Numbered from the stretch's first letter, positions 1 to 7,178 are shown. The stretch is DNA of 7,765 nt from Clostridia bacterium (GCA_017461825.1 JAFTXB010000202.1:1-7765); one strand, 5' to 3'. Numbers and translations are program-made. Notes: generated by a model not told the origin, from the letters alone.

Positions 1-915
1 ACATTTAATGCGATCAACGCGACTGAATCCGAAAATGTTGTGTTGCATCTTGACAACACGGTTAAGGTGAAGCTTTCCGATGAAAATCTTGGAACCAATT
101 CAACTATTGCATCAGCGTACTTCATCAGCGGAAAAGCAGTGACAGTTGACGATGCGGGAGCAGAGTGGACAACGACGGTTGCAGACACCAAGTTTGCACA
201 AGCGACTCCCAACGGCACAGTTGCGCTGATCAACACGACATCTAAAGCCTTGGCGGCTCCTACCGCGGCACTTGCCGCCGCCACCTACAAGACGCTGGGT
301 CTTACCAATGTAGCGGGTGCGTCGGTTCGTACGGCAGGCCCCATTGGTATTCGTTTTGCCGCTAACAGCAATGCGGTGTTCAACGACTCCACGCTCTTTG
401 AGGGCGCAACGGTTACCTTCGGTCACATCATTACAACCAAGGAAATTCTCGCAACGGTGAACGGTGATTTCTCTCAATTGACCGATGCCAATGCGGTGAA
501 GTCGGTTGTTACCAAGTGGGTGGACGATGCCAAGACCAATTACCGCTCGGCTCTGGTGGATATTCCTCAGACCGCTGCGGCAATGCAAAAGAATTTTGCC
601 GCAACTGCCTATGTAACGATTACGATTGGCGGCAACTCTGTGACCTACTACGCAGCTTACAATGAGACCGACAACTGCCGTTCGATCTACGACGTTGCAA
701 AGGCGGCTGTTGCAACCGATGAATACAAGGACAACGCAACGCTGAAAGCGATTGTAAATCTTGTTGAAGCAAGCACGCAGGCACTGAGCTTTACCGATAA
801 GACTGCCGACGGTGTCTATGCCATTTCCGACACCACCGAGCAGATCGTTTATACCGGCTTTACTGCCTCCGATCTTCTTGCCTACGAAAACAACGTAAAA
901 AAAAATTTGATCTGA
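1..915 (+). CDS. Secreted beta-helix-tail / GASxR-module protein, 5' truncated and 3' frameshifted (N-terminal part of an MBL fusion)
   Basis: The frame is open from the first base, so the true start and any signal peptide lie upstream; the in-frame GTG at 40 has no Shine-Dalgarno. About the first 100 residues are Ser/Thr/Ala-rich and resemble the middle of the beta-helix protein at 5592-7145: AVTVDDAGAEW here against EAIINDNGAAW there, then VALIN against MALIN. From about base 316 there is a module starting GASVRTAGPIGIRF and containing TYYAAYNETDNCRSIYDVA, which recurs at the end of that same protein. After the module comes YTGFTASDLLAYENN, which matches the lead-in to the MBL domain of the 3777-5567 gene. 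The frame stops at 913-915, just after an A9 run, and homology continues in another frame to 2021. I therefore read this as the front part of one protein with the following ORF. Function unknown; probably extracellular. Confidence 0.8.
   Translation, partial: TFNAINATESENVVLHLDNTVKVKLSDENLGTNSTIASAYFISGKAVTVDDAGAEWTTTVADTKFAQATPNGTVALINTTSKALAAPTAALAAATYKTLGLTNVAGASVRTAGPIGIRFAANSNAVFNDSTLFEGATVTFGHIITTKEILATVNGDFSQLTDANAVKSVVTKWVDDAKTNYRSALVDIPQTAAAMQKNFAATAYVTITIGGNSVTYYAAYNETDNCRSIYDVAKAAVATDEYKDNATLKAIVNLVEASTQALSFTDKTADGVYAISDTTEQIVYTGFTASDLLAYENNVKKNLI
897..905 (+). other. A9 homopolymer at the frame break between the GASxR and MBL parts
   Basis: Nine consecutive A residues follow GT and precede TTTGATC. 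In the upstream frame the codons read gta aaa aaa aat ttg atc tga, ending at 915. Moving back one base, or adding one A, gives V-K-K-K-F-D-L and runs without a stop to 2021. The run contains A_AAA_AAA, a classic -1 slippery heptamer in the correct phase, and runs of this length also favour RNA polymerase slippage and sequencing or assembly indels. Only a weak possible helix, CCTCC at 917-921 with GGAGG at 944-948 and a 22-nt loop, lies downstream. Whether this is a mutation, an error or programmed recoding cannot be decided from one sequence. Confidence 0.75.
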
Positions 916-986
916 TCCTCCAAAACGAGCTGGCAGGTGCGGGGGAGGGGAATACAAACCTCTTTCGCACCTACCATAAGGACGGC

Positions 987-2021
987 GTGCTGTTGCATCT
1001 CTACTACACGCCCGACACACAGCGCTTGAACGTTTTGATCGAAGCCTCCGCAAGCTCCGCGATTCCCACTACAGAGGCAGAAAACGTTTATACGCCGCTC
1101 GCCAATTGCCCCACGATCCTAACCCAGCTCGGAATTGCCGATGCCGATAACATTGCCAACACCTATAACGGCATGTCCTATGTTATGCGGCTGTCGGACG
1201 GTAGCTTTGTTGTGATCGACGGCGGACACAATACCCCGGAAAACGCTGATTACATCTACAAATTGATCAAAAAGCAGGCAAAGACCGAGAATCCCGTGAT
1301 CGCGGCTTGGATCTTTACCCACGCGCACGGCGACCACGTGCTGACCTTTCCCATCTTTGCTCAAAAATACGGCAACGAGATTGATGTGGAGCGGTTTATC
1401 TACAATTTCCTCTCCTCGTCGCGCTACAGCGGCACCGAGGGGACTGAGGGGCATGAAGCAACCGTTTATGCCACGATTGACACCTACTATCCCGAAGCGG
1501 CTGTAACGATCGCGCATGCGGGACAGCGGTTTTATATCCGCAACGCTGTTGTGGATATCCTCTATGCCGCCGAGCTTTACACCCCCGAATTGATTGCCGA
1601 TTACAACTCGGGAAGCTTGGTGTTTACGATTGAGGCTGACGGCGTGAAAAGCTTTTTCTTCGGAGATGCCTACAAGGATGTTGGCGATATCATGACGGCG
1701 ATCTACGATGAAACGGTATTTAAGAGCGACGTGATGCAGGTTTCCCACCACGGGATCTCCACTACGCCAAGCGCCCTCTATCCCATTATCACGCCCTCGT
1801 ATGTTTTGTGGCCTTTGACCACCGAGTATGGCGGCAATGCGTACGATTATAACAACCGCGATTATGTGAATCAATCGCAAAACAACTATTTTAAGACCTA
1901 CACCAAAGACACCAATCTTTGGATGTCGGATGACGACATCGTGCTTTTGACCTTCCGAAACGGTGAGGTCAGCGCCGAGAAACACGAGGATATTTCGGTT
2001 TATCTCGGCTTGAATTCCTGA
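987..2021 (+). CDS. ComEC-like MBL-fold metallo-hydrolase domain, C-terminal part of the frameshifted fusion
   Basis: This is an MBL-fold hydrolase domain. The zinc-binding HxHxDH motif is HAHGDH, codons 1320-1337. It is preceded by NGMSYVMRLSDGSFVVIDGG, which corresponds to the G-x-G-D...DG...IDGG strand motif of ComEC/Rec2-type MBL proteins. FFFGDAYK supplies the later metal-ligand Asp (1665-1667), and VSHHGIS at about 1740-1760 is the terminal HHG motif. GTG 987 is the first conventional start in frame but has no usable Shine-Dalgarno: the GGAGGGG at 944-950 is far too distant. Coding similarity runs upstream to 903, where residues KFDLILQNEL... align with the lead-in of the paralogue at 3777-5567. 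The ORF is therefore best read as the rear part of the gene entering at base 1, not as an independent gene. The paralogue is similar along the whole length. Probable role: extracellular hydrolase, perhaps a phosphodiesterase or nuclease type; substrate unknown. Confidence 0.85.
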   Translation: MLLHLYYTPDTQRLNVLIEASASSAIPTTEAENVYTPLANCPTILTQLGIADADNIANTYNGMSYVMRLSDGSFVVIDGGHNTPENADYIYKLIKKQAKTENPVIAAWIFTHAHGDHVLTFPIFAQKYGNEIDVERFIYNFLSSSRYSGTEGTEGHEATVYATIDTYYPEAAVTIAHAGQRFYIRNAVVDILYAAELYTPELIADYNSGSLVFTIEADGVKSFFFGDAYKDVGDIMTAIYDETVFKSDVMQVSHHGISTTPSALYPIITPSYVLWPLTTEYGGNAYDYNNRDYVNQSQNNYFKTYTKDTNLWMSDDDIVLLTFRNGEVSAEKHEDISVYLGLNS

Positions 2022-2040
2022 TCTGAACATCATAATTGAA

Positions 2041-2046
2041 AAGGAG
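2041..2046 (+). promoter_or_regulatory. Shine-Dalgarno AAGGAG for the 47-residue peptide
   Basis: AAGGAG lies 6 nt before ATG 2053, an ideal match and spacing. It is the main support that the very short ORF behind it is translated. Confidence 0.75.
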
Positions 2047-2052
2047 AACAAC

Positions 2053-2196
2053 ATGATGAAAAAGAATTATCAATCCCCCACACTTGGCATTTTCGTATTG
2101 GATAACGCCGACGTGCTGACAGAGTCTATCCCCACCACTGTTGAACTGAACGACAAGGACAATCAGGTTGGTGCCCTTGACATCTTCTTTAACTGA
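2053..2196 (+). CDS. 47-residue YxxP...DVLT peptide, function unknown
   Basis: This small ORF starts ATGATGAAAAAG after a perfect AAGGAG and ends TGA at 2194-2196, 28 nt before the next gene, so it sits as a normal member of the operon. The peptide begins MMKKNYQSPTLGIFVLD, continues NADVLTESIPTTVE and ends in an acidic, hydrophobic-tailed GALDIFFN. From memory, short Clostridia proteins with MKKxYxxPxL... followed about ten residues later by DV(I/L)T.S are common and mostly unnamed; this one fits that pattern. There is no signal peptide, transmembrane segment, cysteine or Gly-Gly leader motif, so neither an ordinary lipoprotein nor a typical bacteriocin precursor fits. A second ATG at 2056 is an alternative start. 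The role is unknown; a precursor or signalling peptide is a guess. Confidence 0.7.
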   Translation: MMKKNYQSPTLGIFVLDNADVLTESIPTTVELNDKDNQVGALDIFFN

Positions 2197-2211
2197 TACG
2201 CGTACCCCGAG

Positions 2212-2217
2212 AAAGGA
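2212..2217 (+). promoter_or_regulatory. Shine-Dalgarno AAAGGA fixing the start of the solute-binding lipoprotein
   Basis: AAAGGA stands 7 nt before ATG 2225. It selects this ATG over the upstream in-frame GTG at 2168, which would overlap the 47-residue peptide and put non-signal sequence ahead of the MKK signal peptide. Confidence 0.75.
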
Positions 2218-2224
2218 AATACCA

Positions 2225-3754
2225 ATGAAAAAATTACTTGTATTGCTACTGGCTCTTTGCATGCTGCTGCTCCCTGTTCTTACCGCCTGCAAGGATACCG
2301 AGGAGGTGCCTGAGGATACCGAGGCCGAAGAGGCGACCGAAGCCGATACCTCGGGGCTTGACGAGTGGGGCAGACCCGTTGTTTCGATCGATGTGCCCGA
2401 ATCGCTGGACTTTGGCGGTGAGGAGCTTCACATCATCTGCCGCAATGAGGACTATGCTTTGGTTGACGTCGGTGATTTTGAAGAGCAGACAAACGCTTTG
2501 GAGCAACAGCTCTATTACCGCAATTTTGACATTGAAGAGTATCTCAATATCGAGCTTGTGTACAGCTATTATGATCCCACTACCTTGAACAGCAAGCTGA
2601 ATTCGACCCTGCAAAAGGACTTGGAGGCGGATCTCAAGACCTATGATCTGGTGCTCAACTACGGCACGTTTGGTATCAGTGCCCTGGTGCGCGACTACTA
2701 TGTCAATCTGCTTGATCCCTCTGCGGTTCCGTACATGGATCTTAGCAAGCCCTGGTGGAACAAAAACTATATCGAAAACGCGCAGGCGTACGGTCAGCTC
2801 TATTACATTACGGGTGACTACAATCTCTCAACCTACAACCGCGTTATGGTGACCTACTTTAACGAGTCGCTCTGCCTCTCCTACGGCATCAGCGAGAATC
2901 TTTACGAGGTGGCATTGGACGGCGGTTGGACATACGAGCGCTTGTTTGAGTATGCCAAAATGTATGACGACACCAACGGTAACACCGTAAAAGACGCAAA
3001 TGACGTGTACGGATTGCTTTCCAACGCAAACTCCGAGGCATACGACGGATTTCTTTACGGTTTTCAGTTGAACTTTGTAAAGACCTACGACGATGGCGCA
3101 CACGGATTTGATATTGCGGGCAATCTCAAAATGGAGGATGCCATGTCAAAGATCCAGACGCTTTACGAGCAGGACGGCGTTTGGCTGATCGCAAAGACCG
3201 AGGGTGCGGAAAAGACCTCCGAGCAACAGTACAAGATGTTTGCCGAAAGCCGCGCGCTGTTTGACATTGACGTTATCTATCGCTACAAGGCACAAAACCT
3301 TGCCTTCCGCGATATGACCGACTCCTACGGAATTCTGCCGCTGCCCAAGTATGATTCCGAGCAAAAGGAATACGGCTCGGGCGTGCAGGTTGCCTACACC
3401 ATTTGCAGTATCCCGCGCTACAGCAACTATAACGGCGATATGGTCAGTGCGTTCCTTGAGTACGCAAACGGTTACAACTATCGCACCATCCGTCCCTATT
3501 ACTTTGAAAACATCGTGAAAAAGCAATATTTCAGCACCGAGGATTCCTCTAAGGTGTTTGATATGGTGCTCGCATCTACCGATTTCGATTTCGGCGAGAT
3601 CTACGCACAGCTTATCAACCAGGTCAACAACCTGGTATGGCGTAACGTTGCCAAAAACGGCGGAACGGTTTCGAGAGCATGGGCGGAGAATGAGACTGTT
3701 TTCCGTAAAAAGCTGATCGAGCTGGATAACTGGTTCTACTCCAAGGCGGAGTAA
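2225..3754 (+). CDS. Extracellular solute-binding lipoprotein (ABC transporter family 1 type)
   Basis: The protein has 509 residues, in the usual range for large family-1 sugar/oligosaccharide-binding proteins of Clostridia. A lipoprotein signal peptide ends at the lipobox LTAC with Cys22, followed by an acidic Glu/Asp/Thr linker (about 23-45). The mature part follows the family pattern: an opening strand (EELHIICR), a helix ending in LEQQLYYRN with EYLNIELVY, then DLVLNYG. A D/N-rich loop DDTNGNTVKDANDVYGL (about 248-264) resembles the Ca-binding-like loop common in this family. SYGILPLPKYD is the typical hinge and ligand-cleft strand near residue 375. It would capture a carbohydrate or similar ligand at the outer membrane face and hand it to an ABC permease, but no permease or ATPase gene is in the window. 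Ligand unknown. The start was chosen by the signal peptide and Shine-Dalgarno. Confidence 0.85.
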   Translation: MKKLLVLLLALCMLLLPVLTACKDTEEVPEDTEAEEATEADTSGLDEWGRPVVSIDVPESLDFGGEELHIICRNEDYALVDVGDFEEQTNALEQQLYYRNFDIEEYLNIELVYSYYDPTTLNSKLNSTLQKDLEADLKTYDLVLNYGTFGISALVRDYYVNLLDPSAVPYMDLSKPWWNKNYIENAQAYGQLYYITGDYNLSTYNRVMVTYFNESLCLSYGISENLYEVALDGGWTYERLFEYAKMYDDTNGNTVKDANDVYGLLSNANSEAYDGFLYGFQLNFVKTYDDGAHGFDIAGNLKMEDAMSKIQTLYEQDGVWLIAKTEGAEKTSEQQYKMFAESRALFDIDVIYRYKAQNLAFRDMTDSYGILPLPKYDSEQKEYGSGVQVAYTICSIPRYSNYNGDMVSAFLEYANGYNYRTIRPYYFENIVKKQYFSTEDSSKVFDMVLASTDFDFGEIYAQLINQVNNLVWRNVAKNGGTVSRAWAENETVFRKKLIELDNWFYSKAE

Positions 3755-3763
3755 TTGCCCGCG

Positions 3764-3769
3764 AGAGGA
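3764..3769 (+). promoter_or_regulatory. Shine-Dalgarno AGAGGA for the MBL lipoprotein
   Basis: AGAGGA lies 7 nt before ATG 3777 in the 22-nt gap after the solute-binding protein gene, supporting both the start and operon membership. Confidence 0.6.
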
Positions 3770-3776
3770 ATTCGCT

Positions 3777-5567
3777 ATGAAAAAAAGAACCCTATTGTGT
3801 CTGTTGGTTCTTCTGCTTGCTGTTTCGGTGCTGTTTGGGTGCCAAAACGGAGAAGGTGAAACCGCGACAGGGGATGATACAACCGTGTCATCCCCCGAGG
3901 CTCTTCCGATCGTTTCGGACGGAAAAGCCGTTTCGGTGATCTACGCCTTTGATGATCTTGACGGACAAAAGCAGGCAAAGAAGATCGCGCAGATGATCGA
4001 GAATCTGACAGGCGTTAAAGCCGAGTGCCGCGACGATCTGCTCCCCGACGGGCAGAAGGTGCGCGATGCGGCGGTTTGTGAGATCCTCGTGGGAGATGTA
4101 TCGAACTGTGCCGAGGTGGAAGCCGCGCGTGATACGCTGGGCTACGGCGAGTGCGGTATTATTACCGTTGGAAAGAAGGTCTGTTTGCTGACGCGGACAG
4201 CCGATGGGATCGAGCGCGCGGTGAATGTGTTCGTTCATGTTTTGGACGACTCCTGCGATGCCGATGCCAAGACGATCATGCTTGCCCCCGATCTGCGTGA
4301 GACGCGAACCACAAAGGAGCAGCTCAACAAGATCCCGATCTTTGTCGGCAAACAGCCGCATGCCTTGGGGATGAGCTCCGAAGATTGCTACGAGGCGCGC
4401 TTTACGGGCGTGACCGAAGAGGAATTGGATAGCTATCTCGAAACTGTGGCAAAGAGCGATTATACGCTTTATGCCGAAAACAGCGACACGGGTACGGGCA
4501 GCTCGATGAAGAACCGATTTTTGACCTATCAGAGCGAGAGTGATCTGCTCACCCTTCTCTACACCCCGCACAACAAGACCCTGCGTGTGCTGTCCGAATC
4601 GCTTGTCGATACCGCGCTTGCGGGACGCGAGGCAGAGAATGATTATATTCCGATCAGCAATTGCTCTACCATGCTGACACAGATCGGGCTCAACTACAAA
4701 AAGGGCGTTTTTAACGGAATGTCCTATGTAATGCGACTGGCGGACGGCAGCTTTTTGGTGGTGGACGGCGGACACAACGATGCGGCTCATGCCGAGCGCC
4801 TCTACAACATTCTTAAAAAGCAGGCTCCCAACCCCGACAAGATCGTGATTGCCGCATGGTTTATCACGCATGCGCACAGCGACCACGCCATGACCTTTAC
4901 CAGATTTGCGCAGGCATACAGCAAAAAGGTAACGGTGGAGAAGTTTGTTTTCAGTTTTCCTTCCGAGTCCCAGTACAAAAACGACACTTATCTTGAGGGC
5001 AAGGAGCTGGAGACGCATACGGCGATCGGAACCTATTATCCCACCGCGCAGGTGCAAAACGCGCACACGGGACAGCGGCTTTATCTCCGCAACGCCAAGG
5101 TGGAGATCCTTTATACCGCTGAAATGATGACGGGATCCTTGATCGACTATTACAATTCGGCAAGCATGGTCTTTTCGATCGAAGTCGAGGGGGTCAAAAC
5201 GCTGATCACGGGAGACATCGGTGTGCAGGTTGCGTCGGTGATGAATTCGATGTACAGCGATGCGACTTTTGCCTGTGATATATTACAGCTACCGCACCAT
5301 GGCATCAGCTCCTCGCCTCAGATCCTTTACCCCAAAATGGATCCTGCCTATGTGCTTTGTCCTTTGGGAACGGGAGAATTGTCGGTCACTGACGAATACG
5401 GTGATGCGGCATCGTTCCTCGAAAAGGATTACAACAAATTTTTCTATACCTCGGAGAACGTAAAAAAGATATGGGTTGCCAATGACGATGTGGTGGTTTT
5501 GACCTTACGCTCCGGGAATGTAAGCTATGTTGAGTATGATAACGCAACTGCGTATCTTACCAAATAA
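3777..5567 (+). CDS. MBL-fold metallo-hydrolase lipoprotein, ComEC-like, with GH20-domain-2-like N-terminus
   Basis: This 596-residue lipoprotein has a signal peptide ending LFGC (Cys22). After a Thr-rich linker, residues about 45-170 show alternating helices and strands with KKIAQMIENLTGV, CEILVGDV, GIITVGKKVCLLT and a closing helix IERAVNVFVHVL. That is the pattern of the non-catalytic domain 2 of GH20/GH67-type enzymes; the assignment is by eye. Residues about 208-285 form a lead-in also present in the fused copy upstream (FTGVTEEELDSYL...LLTLLYTP). The MBL domain follows: NGMSYVMRLADGSFLVVDGG, zinc motif HAHSDH (His365, His367, Asp369, His370), TGD with Asp480, and HHGIS (His507, His508). 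All expected metal ligands appear intact, so it is probably active as a membrane-anchored extracellular hydrolase. ComEC relatives suggest a phosphodiester or nucleic-acid-like substrate, but this is unproven. It is not a beta-lactamase in any specific sense. Confidence 0.87.
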   Translation: MKKRTLLCLLVLLLAVSVLFGCQNGEGETATGDDTTVSSPEALPIVSDGKAVSVIYAFDDLDGQKQAKKIAQMIENLTGVKAECRDDLLPDGQKVRDAAVCEILVGDVSNCAEVEAARDTLGYGECGIITVGKKVCLLTRTADGIERAVNVFVHVLDDSCDADAKTIMLAPDLRETRTTKEQLNKIPIFVGKQPHALGMSSEDCYEARFTGVTEEELDSYLETVAKSDYTLYAENSDTGTGSSMKNRFLTYQSESDLLTLLYTPHNKTLRVLSESLVDTALAGREAENDYIPISNCSTMLTQIGLNYKKGVFNGMSYVMRLADGSFLVVDGGHNDAAHAERLYNILKKQAPNPDKIVIAAWFITHAHSDHAMTFTRFAQAYSKKVTVEKFVFSFPSESQYKNDTYLEGKELETHTAIGTYYPTAQVQNAHTGQRLYLRNAKVEILYTAEMMTGSLIDYYNSASMVFSIEVEGVKTLITGDIGVQVASVMNSMYSDATFACDILQLPHHGISSSPQILYPKMDPAYVLCPLGTGELSVTDEYGDAASFLEKDYNKFFYTSENVKKIWVANDDVVVLTLRSGNVSYVEYDNATAYLTK

Positions 5568-5575
5568 AAACAAAA

Positions 5576-5581
5576 AAGGAG
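5576..5581 (+). promoter_or_regulatory. Shine-Dalgarno AAGGAG for the beta-helix/GASxR protein
   Basis: AAGGAG lies 10 nt before ATG 5592, slightly long spacing, and is the only strong site in the 24-nt gap after the MBL lipoprotein gene. Confidence 0.65.
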
Positions 5582-5591
5582 AAACCAAGTC

Positions 5592-7145
5592 ATGAAAAAA
5601 CGAATTTTAGCCCTGCTGTTAGCCCTCGTTACGCTTTCCTCACTGGTTGTTGTTGCATCCGCAGACGGCAACGAGTGCAAGATCGGCGCTACCGAGTATG
5701 CCACCTTTGCTGATGCGGTTACAGCCGCCAACGCCGCTACCGAGGACGTTACCATTACCGTGCTCAAGGATGTGACGCTCCCTGCAAACCAAACTATCAA
5801 GAACACCAACGGCAAGAAGATCTCCATTGTAGGTGCCGACATCACCGTGGGCGGCAAAACTACAAAGCCCACCGTTACTCAAGAAGCGACCGGTGGTAAT
5901 ATCTTTACCTTAAACAGCCCCGTGGTATTTAAGGATCTTACCCTTGTTACCTTGAGAGGTCCCCGCGTTGCGACCGGCTCTGCAACCTTTGAAAATGTCA
6001 ACATCACCGCAAGCGTTGACGTTGGTATGATCGTTGTTACGGTTGCCGACAACAGCACCGAGCAGAACGTGACCGTAAAGAACTGTACCATCCTGTCCGA
6101 GGGCGGTACCGGAAACTGCCCCTGCATTGCGCTGTACACCTCTACCAAGGTCAATCTCGATGTGATCGACAGCACGCTGACCTTTAAAGGTACGCAGACC
6201 TCCTCAAACAACAATTCGAGCGTTGTTCTGGTAAGTAAATCCGCAGCTGGCACGACCGACAAGGGAACCGTGAACCTCAAGGGCAACACCACGTTGAATT
6301 TTGATCCCGAAGCAGTTCCGACGGGCAAGGTTGTAGGTCCCATTCGTGTCAATACCGATTGCAAGGGCGTCTTTAACGTAGAATCCACTGTAACGGTTAT
6401 TACAAACAATACAAAATCTACCGAAGCTGCGAAAAATGCCGTGATTTCCGCCGACGGTGAAGCCATTATCAACGACAACGGTGCCGCATGGAAGGTTACA
6501 AAGGCTGTGGCTGCGGCAGGTTTCTTGGCTCCCGTATTTACCACCTCCTACGGCAAAAATGTGTATGCAATGGCGCTGATCAACGGTGACGAGGTCAGTG
6601 TGATCACCACCGATGTTGTGACTGCTACCGCAAAGGCAGATTATGTGACGTTCAAGCCCCTGACCTACGAGGCAAGTGATTTCGTACTCTATACGGGTGC
6701 GTCGATCCGTTCGGACGATCCCTACGGCATTTGCTTTGGCGGTGCGATCTCCAAGACCTTCTTTGATCAGATCAATGAGGTTGGAACCGATATGGAGATC
6801 GGTATGATCATTATGAAGAAGGAGCACTTTGAGAGAGCCGATATGAACTTGGAGTTGGTTTCTGCGGCACAGAGACTTGAGCCCAACCGCGTTCTGGTGA
6901 CCGACAGTGCCGACGGCAAGTCCAAGGAGTTCCGCGGATGCTTCTATGAGATCACCAACGTAAAGCAGGGATATTGCGCAATTGCCTATATTACCTTTAA
7001 CATTGGTGCGCAGAGTTATACTTATTACACCGAGTTTAACGCTGAAAATCACACCCGCAGCTTGTATGACGTTGCTGTATCCGCCAAGGCTGACACTGCC
7101 TATGCGGGCAACACCTTTATTGCCGATATTGCCGCGCAGTCCTGA
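5592..7145 (+). CDS. Secreted beta-helix-like protein with C-terminal GASxR...SLYDVA module
   Basis: The protein has 517 residues. A Sec signal peptide (MKKRILALLLALVTLSSLVVVASA) is probably cleaved after Ala24 (ASA|D); there is no lipobox Cys. Residues about 37-300 open with FADAVTAANAATEDVTITVLKD and continue in short Val/Thr/Asn-rich strands (ISIVGADITV, VVFKDLTLVTLRG, ATFENVNITA, VTVKNCTILS, LDVIDSTLTF). This is the style of right-handed parallel beta-helix (pectate-lyase-like) proteins, though no catalytic residues can be assigned. Residues 369-517 begin GASIRSDDPYGICF and end TYYTEFNAENHTRSLYDVA..., a second copy of the module in the gene entering at base 1. This protein stops where that one continues into its MBL domain. 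There is no LPXTG, SLH or dockerin, so it is probably released or held non-covalently. It may bind or present a polymer to the neighbouring hydrolase; that is inference. Confidence 0.82.
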   Translation: MKKRILALLLALVTLSSLVVVASADGNECKIGATEYATFADAVTAANAATEDVTITVLKDVTLPANQTIKNTNGKKISIVGADITVGGKTTKPTVTQEATGGNIFTLNSPVVFKDLTLVTLRGPRVATGSATFENVNITASVDVGMIVVTVADNSTEQNVTVKNCTILSEGGTGNCPCIALYTSTKVNLDVIDSTLTFKGTQTSSNNNSSVVLVSKSAAGTTDKGTVNLKGNTTLNFDPEAVPTGKVVGPIRVNTDCKGVFNVESTVTVITNNTKSTEAAKNAVISADGEAIINDNGAAWKVTKAVAAAGFLAPVFTTSYGKNVYAMALINGDEVSVITTDVVTATAKADYVTFKPLTYEASDFVLYTGASIRSDDPYGICFGGAISKTFFDQINEVGTDMEIGMIIMKKEHFERADMNLELVSAAQRLEPNRVLVTDSADGKSKEFRGCFYEITNVKQGYCAIAYITFNIGAQSYTYYTEFNAENHTRSLYDVAVSAKADTAYAGNTFIADIAAQS

Positions 7146-7163
7146 CTGCTGTAAACGATCATG

Positions 7164-7169
7164 AAAGGA
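7164..7169 (+). promoter_or_regulatory. Shine-Dalgarno AAAGGA deciding the start at 7179
   Basis: AAAGGA lies 9 nt before ATG 7179. It is inside the ORF that would begin at ATG 7161, so the downstream ATG, which directly begins the MKK lipoprotein signal, is the likely start. Confidence 0.65.
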
Positions 7170-7178
7170 AAAACGATT

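Noticed and set aside
917..948. Stem CCTCC/GGAGG as a stimulator of programmed frameshifting
   Set aside because: Only five pairs with a 22-nt loop, about 10 nt beyond the slippery run, and no upstream Shine-Dalgarno stimulator; too weak to claim programmed recoding.
2010..2036. Possible internal promoter TTGAAT ... CATAAT before the small peptide
   Set aside because: The spacer is only 15 nt, the -10 is weak, and it would place the start of transcription on the Shine-Dalgarno itself.
2168..2224. Upstream GTG start for the solute-binding protein
   Set aside because: It would overlap the 47-residue peptide and put a non-signal extension before the lipoprotein signal; ATG 2225 has a good Shine-Dalgarno.
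3777..5567. Reading the MBL proteins as beta-lactam resistance enzymes
   Set aside because: The HHG motif, the IDGG strand and the overall layout match ComEC-like MBL hydrolases, not true metallo-beta-lactamases.
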